Shown: in pieces, positions 6,406 through 11,885 of the stretch | Layout: the number at the start of each line of letters is the position of its first letter | Position numbering within the stretch: position 1 is the first letter of the stretch | DNA from: Bacteroidota bacterium | GTDB lineage: Bacteria > Bacteroidota > Bacteroidia > Flavobacteriales > Weeksellaceae | DNA: 11,885 nt | Direction: 5' to 3' | Assembly: GCA_023419095.1 (NCBI GenBank) | Contig: JAEZYN010000072.1 | Coordinates: forward strand, 1-11,885 | Notes under the pieces: model-generated | Seen by the model: the letters and a program-made list of their open reading frames with translations, nothing else | Databases searched by the model: none | Told to the model about the DNA's origin: nothing | Position numbers and translations under genes: made by a program

Positions 6406-7696
6406 CTGCCGGCTTTTTTCTTTCAAAAAATATACTCAAAAGCGTGAATATCAGCAGTATATGAAGGTAGTAAGCGTTCTGCACCAGTTCCAGGTAGTTC
6501 ATCTTAAAGTTGCTCAGCGAAATCAGGATCAAAATCTGCGCGCCATAAGGTATAAGTCCCTGGATGTAGCACGAGAAAATATCGAGTACTGATGCACTTT
6601 GCTGTGGCCGCAAACCGTATTTGTCACTTATTTCTTTCGCTATCTTTCCGGAAATGATGATGGAAATGGTGTTATTGGCCACACAGAGATTCGCGGCGGA
6701 AACCAAACCTCCAATCCCGAGCAGTGCGGTTTTCTTTGAGCTGATGATCCGGCTGATATTTTTCAGCAGATACGCGATGCCGCCTGCTTTTTCTACGAGT
6801 GCTGCCAAGCCGCCCGTGAGAAGGGAGAGCAAAAATATTTCCGTCATACCCGTGAAGCCTTCATATGTTTTTTTGGCAAAGCCAATGAAATCAAAACTAC
6901 CGAATCCAAATCCCAGCATTCCCGCGAAAATTAAGCCTGCGAAAAGCACGACGAATACATTCAGGCCCAACAGCGAAAGCACAACGACCAAAATATAAGG
7001 CAGTATCAGTAGTAAATTGAAATCTTTGAATTCCTGCGCTGGCGCCGCCGATTCCTGTGTAAAACCTATGGCAATAAGGATGATAACCGCGATGAACGCG
7101 GCAGGCAGTGCAATTTTCGAATTATAGCGGAACTTATTTTTCATTTGGCAACCTAAACTTTGGGTGGCGGCGATGGTGGTATCAGAAATCAGTGACAGAT
7201 TATCACCGAACATCGCGCCGGCCAGCAAACAAGCACCGATGAGTCCGAGCGGCGAACCGCTTTTTTCAGCCAGGGCAATTACGATTGGACCTAATGTCAC
7301 GATAGAACCTACTGATGTCCCGGCCGCAAATGAAAGAAACGAGGCAATGATGAAAACTCCGACGGGGAAGTAGGCCGGCGAAATATAGTTGAGACCCAGA
7401 TTCACGATGGAATTTACGCTGCCTGTAGCTTCCGTCACGGTCGCAAAAGCACCTGCCAGCAGGTAAATGATGCACATCGTGAGTATTTTTCCGTCGCCGC
7501 AGCCTTTCAGGAAGGTGTCCGTCTTTTCGTTAATTGTGCCTTTAAGTAAGATGAATGCGGCCGTTATTCCAATCACTGCTGCGACGGGTGAGGGCAAAGC
7601 ATAGAAATCATCATAATAAATTCCAAAGCCCAAAAAGACAGCAACAAATATCAGTAGCGGCCAAATTGCGACTGCCTGTGAATTAATTTTTTTCAT
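6389..7696 (-). CDS. NhaC-family Na+/H+ antiporter-like membrane protein
   Basis: 435-residue inner-membrane protein with about 10-12 hydrophobic segments, belonging to the Na+/H+ antiporter NhaC (ion transporter) superfamily. Family marks are GTSVGSIVTLGP (from residue 126), the AGAMFGDNLS block (159-168) with the acidic residue D165, SDTTIAAT (171-178), and the C-terminal half ending in the FSCYIQGLIPYGAQILIL stretch. The start at 7696 (MKKINSQAVAIWPLL) gives a short cytoplasmic tail before the first helix, which is normal. No convincing promoter or terminator is seen directly upstream, so it could be read from the minus-strand genes before it. The 3' end overlaps the cupin gene tail by 17 bases. 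Substrates other than sodium, including dicarboxylates or malate/lactate, occur in the family, so the transported ion is uncertain. Confidence 0.88.
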   Translation of the reverse strand: MKKINSQAVAIWPLLIFVAVFLGFGIYYDDFYALPSPVAAVIGITAAFILLKGTINEKTDTFLKGCGDGKILTMCIIYLLAGAFATVTEATGSVNSIVNLGLNYISPAYFPVGVFIIASFLSFAAGTSVGSIVTLGPIVIALAEKSGSPLGLIGACLLAGAMFGDNLSLISDTTIAATQSLGCQMKNKFRYNSKIALPAAFIAVIILIAIGFTQESAAPAQEFKDFNLLLILPYILVVVLSLLGLNVFVVLFAGLIFAGMLGFGFGSFDFIGFAKKTYEGFTGMTEIFLLSLLTGGLAALVEKAGGIAYLLKNISRIISSKKTALLGIGGLVSAANLCVANNTISIIISGKIAKEISDKYGLRPQQSASVLDIFSCYIQGLIPYGAQILILISLSNFKMNYLELVQNAYYLHILLIFTLLSIFFERKKPAAISHG

Positions 7697-7779
7697 TTTG
7701 CAATATTACGCCTCAAAACCGGAAAAAGTTGACCGCAAACAGGAATTCTGATCTGCAAATAGTAGAAACAATTATTCCT

Positions 7780-8154
7780 TTAATTATTCAGCACAGTGAT
7801 TTTTGTATGCTTTTTATTGCCTTTGCTGGATTTTAATTTTCCGCTGCTGTACTCGTAGAAACTGTCGTAATATTTAATATCACTGCCTTTTCTCAAGGCG
7901 TTCGGGTCCTCATAATCAATTTCGGAGTCCAGTGTATAAGTGGACCATCCGGAGTTCGGGCTTACATTTTTTTCATTCGGCGTTGTGATGTTCAGTAGAG
8001 TGCCGTCGGTGCTTAGCAGAACGTTCGTGTCGTTGATCTATATATTTAATATTGCGGACTGTCCCTGATTGAGAAGGACTATTTCATTGATTTTTTGCGC
8101 ACTGACATTTACTAAAGCTATTAACGCAAATACTACACAGGCTCTTATCTTCGT
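7780..8154 (-). pseudogene. Broken gene for a small secreted protein (start lost, internal amber stop)
   Basis: One minus-strand frame reads sensibly for 124 codons from 8154 to the TAA at 7782-7780 with a single interruption, a TAG at 8040-8038 (codon 39). The first codon is ACG (8154-8152), followed by KIR, a hydrophobic core (ACVVFALIALVNV) and SA-Q, which is a classic signal peptide. ACG is one base from ATG, and the frame has no ATG anywhere. The mature part (from QKINEIVLL) is about 105 residues, polar, and ends in a Tyr/Lys/Ser-rich region (IKYYDSFYEYSSGKLKS) of a style I associate with uncharacterised Chryseobacterium secreted proteins. It begins immediately after the stop codon of the PD-(D/E)xK gene, in the same frame. 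Two lesions with otherwise intact coding quality suggest recent decay; two sequencing errors or a non-standard start plus readthrough are the alternatives. Function unknown. Confidence 0.7.
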
Positions 8155-8598
8155 TTATATATTATTAAAATTAAACTCCTGAAATTTATATTGGCTATCT
8201 TCGAATCTTCCATGAATATGGTGAATTCCGTTGCTTAAAATGATTTCTTCAGCACCGATCACCGAATTGTAACGCGCGCTCTGCTCGAAAGTCTGTTGAG
8301 TCAGTTTAATGTTGGGCGCCTTACATTCAACCAAAATCTTTGCGTGTGTCTTTTCAGTAACCAGCAGATCAATTCTCTTCGTAGTCCCGTTCAGCACAAG
8401 TTTTTTTTCAAGGATTAGGGAAGAGCGGTTTCGGCGTTTTATGAAGTGGAAATAGTGCACCCAGTGCTGCCTTACCCACTCCTCGGGCGTGAGGATAAGC
8501 CAGGTTTTGCGCACAAGGTCATAAATAAAAAACTTATCTTTGTCGCTCCTGATTTTAAAGTCAAAAGTATCCTCAAAATTCAGTTTCGGAACTTGCAT
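8155..8598 (-). CDS. Single-domain PD-(D/E)xK nuclease-like protein (HsdR N-terminal type)
   Basis: 147-residue protein resembling only the N-terminal domain of type I restriction R subunits (Pfam HSDR_N_2 family). The nuclease-fold core is intact: RIDLLV with D77, then KILVECKAP with E91 and K93 forming the D...ExK signature, plus Q106 in the QSARY segment, a conserved position in this nuclease group. The N-terminal part has the family's IYDLVRKTWLILTPEEWVRQ stretch (residues 25-44). No helicase domain and no methylase or specificity subunit lie nearby, so this is not a restriction system. Its ATG (8598-8596) is 2 bases from the holA ATG on the other strand. From memory, this divergent pairing with holA recurs in Flavobacteriia, which would suggest a role connected to replication or repair, but that is inference. 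Confidence 0.85.
   Translation of the reverse strand: MQVPKLNFEDTFDFKIRSDKDKFFIYDLVRKTWLILTPEEWVRQHWVHYFHFIKRRNRSSLILEKKLVLNGTTKRIDLLVTEKTHAKILVECKAPNIKLTQQTFEQSARYNSVIGAEEIILSNGIHHIHGRFEDSQYKFQEFNFNNI
8535..8542 (+). promoter_or_regulatory. Candidate -7 element for holA
   Basis: TATCTTTG matches TAnnTTTG and lies 58 bases before the holA ATG, inside the coding part of the divergent gene. The nearest TTG upstream (8507-8509) is at a spacing of 25 bases, slightly longer than the usual 17-23, so the -33 half is weak. Confidence 0.4.
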
Positions 8599-8600
8599 TT

Positions 8601-9638
8601 ATGAAAGAGTTAGATTCAATCCTCAAAAATATTAAAAATAAGGAGCTGCTGCCAATCTATTTTTTTCACGGCGAGGAACCGTACTTTATCGATGTCGCTT
8701 TGAAATCTTTCGAAAATGATGTGTTGACTGAAGATGAAAAAGCCTTTAACCAGACAGTGGTTTACGGCAAAGATACCACCTTCAGCGATGTTCTTTCACT
8801 TGCGCGCCAGTTCCCGATGATGGGTGACCGACAGGTTATCATACTGAAAGAAGCGCAGGAAATTAAGCTGACTGAAAAAGAAAGTGAAGCCTTGAAAGTT
8901 TACGTGCAGGATCCGGTACCTTCCACACTTTTGGTGATCGCCTATAAATACAAGAAGATTGACGCGAGAAAAGCTTTTGCCAAGACACTTTCGAAGAACA
9001 AAATGCTTTTTCTGAGTGAAAAAATGAAAGACTATACCGTACCGAAATGGATCGAGCAGGAAATAAAAAGCCGCAAGCTGAATGCAAAACCGAATATTTC
9101 TGCTTTACTGTCAGAATATTTGGGCACTGATCTTTCACGGATTGCAAATGAGTTGAACAAACTCAAAATGATCCTAAAGGAAAATGATGTTCTCGACGAA
9201 AAAGTCATAGAAACCCACATCGGGATCAGCAAGGATTTTAATATTTTTGAACTTACAAAAGCGCTTGCGAACCGTGATGAAGCGAAAGCAATGCGAGTTG
9301 CGTACTATTTGGGTAAAAGCCCCAAGCAGAACTCGTTTGAGATGATGATGGGCTCTCTTTACAGTTTTTTCTCAAATCTTATCATTTACCATACGATGGC
9401 CGGTCAAAATCCCAGTGCTATTCAGGATGAGCTCCGGTTAAACTATTATCAGGTGCAGGACATGACGGCGGCTGTGCGGAATTATTGCTTAAAACATGCC
9501 ACGAGGATTATCTCTATTCTGCGTGAATTCGATCTTAAACGTAAAGGTTTGGGCGCCGTGAATATGAACGAAACTGAGCTGATGACTGAAATGACGTATA
9601 AAATTTTAAATGTGGCTCAGCTTAAAGTGAAAGTGTGA
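8601..9638 (+). CDS. holA: DNA polymerase III subunit delta
   Basis: 345-residue delta subunit of the clamp loader, which opens the beta sliding clamp during replication. Evidence is the family N-terminus (YFFHGEEPYFIDVAL, residues 19-33), the VVYGKDTTFSDVLSLARQFPMM stretch (begins near residue 53), the RQVIILKEAQEI segment that stands in the Walker-like region of delta subunits, the LSEYLGTDLSRIANELNKL block and the C-terminal FELTKALANRDEAKAM plus helical collar domain. The length is typical. The start at 8601 fits the family alignment and cannot be moved far upstream because the divergent gene starts at 8598. trxB follows after 56 bases with its own -7 candidate. Confidence 0.93.
   Translation: MKELDSILKNIKNKELLPIYFFHGEEPYFIDVALKSFENDVLTEDEKAFNQTVVYGKDTTFSDVLSLARQFPMMGDRQVIILKEAQEIKLTEKESEALKVYVQDPVPSTLLVIAYKYKKIDARKAFAKTLSKNKMLFLSEKMKDYTVPKWIEQEIKSRKLNAKPNISALLSEYLGTDLSRIANELNKLKMILKENDVLDEKVIETHIGISKDFNIFELTKALANRDEAKAMRVAYYLGKSPKQNSFEMMMGSLYSFFSNLIIYHTMAGQNPSAIQDELRLNYYQVQDMTAAVRNYCLKHATRIISILREFDLKRKGLGAVNMNETELMTEMTYKILNVAQLKVKV
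8624..8655 (-). promoter_or_regulatory. Candidate promoter of the PD-(D/E)xK gene, inside holA
   Basis: Minus-strand TTG (8655-8653), 21 bases, then TATTTTTG (8631-8624): a full match to TTG-N17-23-TAnnTTTG, about 25 bases before the minus-strand ATG. It lies within the first 20 codons of holA. Confidence 0.5.
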
Positions 9639-9651
9639 TGTTAAAAAATTT

Positions 9652-9659
9652 AATTTTGC
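9652..9659 (+). promoter_or_regulatory. Candidate -7 element for trxB
   Basis: TAATTTTG, followed by CACC, matches TAnnTTTG and lies 36 bases before the trxB ATG in the gap after holA. No clear TTG is found at the expected distance upstream (around 9629-9635), so this is only half of the consensus. Confidence 0.4.
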
Positions 9660-9694
9660 ACCAGCCAAAACCAATGAATTAAATAATTTCAATA

Positions 9695-10636
9695 ATGGAA
9701 CAAAATATCTTAGACTGTATAATCGTAGGCTCCGGCCCGTCTGGCTTCACAGCCGCCATCTATGCTGCGCGAGCAGACCTTAAACCTGAACTGTATACAG
9801 GCCTCGAACCCGGCGGACAGTTGACAACAACTACCGAAGTTGACAATTTTCCGGGCTATCCGGACGGCGTTACAGGTCCGCAGATGATGATCGACCTGCA
9901 GAAGCAGGCCGAGCGCTTCGATACCAAAGTGCATTATGAAATGATCACGAAAACCGAGTTTTCCACTGAAAAAGGTGGTATTCATAAACTCTGGGCAGGC
10001 AATAAAGAGATTTTGGCTAAGTCTGTCATCATCTCCACAGGTGCCACCGCGAAGTATCTCGGTCTGGACGACGAGAAAAAATATGCTGGTGGTGGTGTTT
10101 CAGCATGTGCAACCTGCGACGGATTTTTCTATAAAGGCAAGGATGTTATCGTGGTTGGTGCCGGAGATACGGCAGCCGAAGAGGCAACTTATCTTGCCAA
10201 ACTTACCAATAAAGTGACGATGCTGGTCCGAAAAGATGAGTTCCGCGCTTCAAAAGCGATGGTGCACCGCGTGAACAGTACGCCCAACATTGAGGTGAAG
10301 TTTAACCATGAACTTATAGCCATCGAAGGTGAAAACGCGTTGGTTGAAAGAGCTGTTGTGATCAATAATCAAACGCAGGAGACGTCCAAGATCGATGTTC
10401 ACGGCATATTCATTGCGATTGGTCATAAACCGAATACCGATATTTTCGCCGGACAGATCAATCTGGATGAAAACGGTTATATTAAAACCATTCCGGGTTC
10501 CACGCTGACTAATTTGCCAGGGGTTTTCGCGGCCGGCGACGTTCAGGATCATATTTACCGTCAGGCGATCACAGCGGCGGGAAGCGGCTGTATGGCTGCG
10601 ATGGACGCTGAAAAATACCTGGCCGAACTGTCTTAA
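9695..10636 (+). CDS. trxB: Thioredoxin reductase (NADPH)
   Basis: 313-residue cytoplasmic flavoenzyme that passes electrons from NADPH through FAD and a redox disulfide to thioredoxin. The FAD-binding GSGPSG is at residues 12-17, the redox-active CATC at 138-141 (within SACATCDGFFYKG), the NADPH-binding GAGDTA from 155, the phosphate-contact segment RKDEFRASKAM after it, and the C-terminal FAD motif GVFAAGDVQD near the end. GGQLTTTTEVDNFPGYP is also diagnostic. Length and domain order are those of the low-molecular-weight bacterial type. The start at 9695 gives the normal N-terminus. No terminator follows, so crcB 49 bases downstream may be cotranscribed. Confidence 0.97.
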   Translation: MEQNILDCIIVGSGPSGFTAAIYAARADLKPELYTGLEPGGQLTTTTEVDNFPGYPDGVTGPQMMIDLQKQAERFDTKVHYEMITKTEFSTEKGGIHKLWAGNKEILAKSVIISTGATAKYLGLDDEKKYAGGGVSACATCDGFFYKGKDVIVVGAGDTAAEEATYLAKLTNKVTMLVRKDEFRASKAMVHRVNSTPNIEVKFNHELIAIEGENALVERAVVINNQTQETSKIDVHGIFIAIGHKPNTDIFAGQINLDENGYIKTIPGSTLTNLPGVFAAGDVQDHIYRQAITAAGSGCMAAMDAEKYLAELS

Positions 10637-10685
10637 TCCGCAGGCTGTTGCACTGCTATTTTTAAACTTACATAAAACCAAACTT

Positions 10686-11051
10686 GTGAGAAGCCTGTTT
10701 TTTGTCTTTATCGGAGGTGGCGTGGGCAGCGTTTTACGTTACCAGCTATCCGTGCAGACGCAGAAGTGGTGGATGGTTAAGACATTTCCGCTCGGCACTT
10801 TTCTGGCGAATCTGCTTGGTTGTTTTTTAATAGCAGTGCTGGTTTCAATGCTTGTAAAAAGTGACGGCGATCTAAAGTTGATGCTGGTCACCGGTTTTTG
10901 TGGTGGTTTCACTACTTTTTCAGCGTTTTCGGCAGAAAGTGTGTCGCTGTGGCAATCTGGGCAATATTTTATCTTTGGGCTTTACGTAATTTTAAGCGTA
11001 ACAGTGGGACTTGCGGCCGTATGGCTTGGCCAGTATGCAGTAAAACTGTAA
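10686..11051 (+). CDS. crcB: Fluoride channel CrcB/Fluc
   Basis: 121-residue membrane protein that exports fluoride as an antiparallel dimer. Four hydrophobic segments are visible. Conserved marks are GGGVGSVLRY (10-19), the pore asparagine N42 in FLANLLG, and GFCGGFTTFSAFSAES (70-85), which carries the phenylalanines and threonines of the fluoride path. The start codon is GTG (10686); no in-frame ATG lies upstream before a stop, and MRSLFFVFIGGG is the normal family N-terminus. The 49-base leader after trxB is too short and lacks the features of a fluoride riboswitch, so fluoride-responsive control of that kind is not visible here. It is probably read with trxB. Confidence 0.94.
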   Translation: MRSLFFVFIGGGVGSVLRYQLSVQTQKWWMVKTFPLGTFLANLLGCFLIAVLVSMLVKSDGDLKLMLVTGFCGGFTTFSAFSAESVSLWQSGQYFIFGLYVILSVTVGLAAVWLGQYAVKL

Positions 11052-11098
11052 TTTTCTGTATTGAGAATTAAGACATTAAGATAAAATTAAAAAAATAG

Positions 11099-11130
11099 TT
11101 TGGTGTGTATATAAAACCTTATTATATTTG
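11099..11130 (+). promoter_or_regulatory. Promoter of tRNA-Ser
   Basis: TTTG (11099-11102), 20 bases, then TATATTTG (11123-11130): a full match to the Bacteroidota primary-sigma consensus. Transcription would start about 24 bases before the tRNA. Confidence 0.75.
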
Positions 11131-11160
11131 CACCACTGAAAACGGGAAACCGTTATCAAA

Positions 11161-11245
11161 GGAGGAATGGCAGAGTGGTCGATTGCGGCAGTCTTGAAAA
11201 CTGTTGACTGTAACAGGTCCCGGGGTTCGAATCCCTGTTCCTCCG
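11161..11245 (+). tRNA. tRNA-Ser(UGA)
   Basis: 85 bases with a 7-bp acceptor stem GGAGGAA (11161-11167) / TTCCTCC (11238-11244) and discriminator G (11245). The anticodon arm is GCAGT-CTTGAAA-ACTGT, with anticodon TGA at 11195-11197 reading UCA and related serine codons. A long variable arm follows, as expected for serine, then the T arm CGGGG-TTCGAAT-CCCTG. The 3' CCA is not encoded. It stands alone with its own promoter and terminator. Confidence 0.97.
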
Positions 11246-11254
11246 CTCAAATTG

Positions 11255-11284
11255 AAAACCTACTGAATTATCAGTAGGTTTTTT
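11255..11284 (+). terminator. Terminator of tRNA-Ser
   Basis: Perfect 12-bp stem AAAACCTACTGA (11255-11266) / TCAGTAGGTTTT (11271-11282) with a 4-base loop and a T-run to 11284, 10 bases after the tRNA. Confidence 0.93.
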
Positions 11285-11464
11285 CTTTTAATCTGTTTCT
11301 TATTCCGCGTTCTACCCACAAATTAATAAAACCGTAGATAGCGTTAACTGCAGGTCGCGAATTTTGTGTTTAAATGTTCCATTACTGTAACATATGCAAG
11401 TTTATGCCTGGATATATCGCTTGCAAATAACCCTTTACCCTAATCATGAAGCATTAGTTTGTGC

Positions 11465-11885
11465 TCACATGAACGGCCGCATGATATCGTGTAGTACGGA
11501 ATTGAGGTGATTACAGATATAATCTTCCTCCTCCTGCACGCTTATTGCGAGCAGGGTAGCCGCACGGTAGTTATTCAGGTTGATCGCCAAATGCGCAAGG
11601 GCGCCGTACGACGCTATTTTATAGTGCGCGAGTTTCTGCGATATGAGGATTAGTGCGATTTCCCAGTTAGACTGGTCGGCATAGAAAATCTGTAAATGCT
11701 TATTCGCTTGACTCAGGATGGCCAGAGCAGATTCGCAGCTGCGGAGTTCCACAGGGAAATTGGTCATTAAAAAAATTTTATTCAGACGCTCGCGGTGGTT
11801 TTGCTGAATTTGGTAGTGGCTTGTTAAGATCTTACGTAGCTCCGGGGAAATTACTCTGCGTTTTACTTTAGCGTATGCCTTGTCG
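11465..11885 (-). CDS. DUF892/YciF-like ferritin-fold protein, 5' end outside window
   Basis: Minus-strand gene whose frame is open to the right edge of the window; 139 residues are visible before the TGA at 11465. The ATG at 11767 gives 100 residues but is internal, because residues before it already match the family (VISPELRKIL, then HYQIQQNHRERLNKIF). The central ALILISQKLAHYKIASYGAL segment corresponds to the DUF892 hallmark (ALIAAAQKVEHYEIAAYGTL in typical members), followed by a last helix with QEEEDYICNHL. DUF892 proteins such as E. coli YciF are four-helix, ferritin-like, and linked to stress. Here several acidic positions of the hallmark are replaced (EHYE reads AHYK; HLEET reads HYQIQ), so a di-iron centre is doubtful. 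No terminator is obvious after the stop. The family call rests on motif similarity by eye. Confidence 0.65.
   Translation of the reverse strand, partial: DKAYAKVKRRVISPELRKILTSHYQIQQNHRERLNKIFLMTNFPVELRSCESALAILSQANKHLQIFYADQSNWEIALILISQKLAHYKIASYGALAHLAINLNNYRAATLLAISVQEEEDYICNHLNSVLHDIMRPFM

Noticed and set aside
7697..7779. Promoter or terminator between the broken gene and the NhaC-like gene
   Set aside because: Only imperfect TAnnTTTG-like strings without a correctly spaced TTG and a 6-base inverted repeat without a T-run; not enough to call.
8155..8598. Remnant of a type I restriction system
   Set aside because: The single domain is complete with intact catalytic residues, and there is no trace of helicase, methylase or specificity genes around it.
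10250..10681. 143-codon frame antisense to trxB
   Set aside because: Overlaps conserved TrxR motifs; no independent support.
10637..10685. Possible fluoride riboswitch before crcB
   Set aside because: Only 49 bases lie between trxB and crcB, and I see neither the conserved core nor the pseudoknot pairing.
1..11885. CRISPR array, insertion sequence or prophage
   Set aside because: No regularly spaced repeats, no transposase or integrase, and no phage structural genes are present.

Overview
The window looks like a housekeeping stretch of a Bacteroidota chromosome, most likely class Flavobacteriia and close to the Chryseobacterium/Kaistella group. The reasons are: a secreted metallopeptidase with a Por-type (type IX) secretion C-terminal sorting domain, start regions that are A-rich and lack a Shine-Dalgarno sequence, and several promoter-like sites of the form TTG-N20/21-TAnnTTTG, the primary-sigma consensus known from Flavobacterium/Bacteroides. 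The genus is inferred from protein flavour, not proven.

Layout from left to right: the 3' part of rpsA (ribosomal protein S1) with its terminator; a large secreted M36 (fungalysin-type) zinc peptidase with an inserted PA domain and its own terminator; rplS (L19) on the minus strand with terminator, promoter and a foldable leader; a gene-free 437-base interval holding a short tandem array and a large hairpin-rich element that resembles a dispersed flavobacterial intergenic repeat; scoA, scoB and a cupin gene in a probable operon for 3-oxoacid CoA transfer (ketone body or acetoacetate use); a convergent NhaC-type antiporter on the minus strand; a broken gene for a small secreted protein; a single-domain PD-(D/E)xK (HsdR_N-like) gene diverging from holA (DNA polymerase III delta); trxB (thioredoxin reductase); crcB (fluoride channel); a solitary tRNA-Ser(UGA) with its own promoter and terminator; and the 3' part of a divergent DUF892/YciF-like gene running off the right edge.

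Most genes are ordinary core genes. The less ordinary material is in the gaps: the hairpin element at 4311-4463; the rplS leader; a secreted-protein gene at 7780-8154, missed by simple ORF calling because its start reads ACG and it has an internal TAG; and the holA divergon, where two start codons lie 2 bases apart and each gene appears to carry the other's promoter. I found no CRISPR array, insertion sequence, prophage or clearly new multi-gene system.
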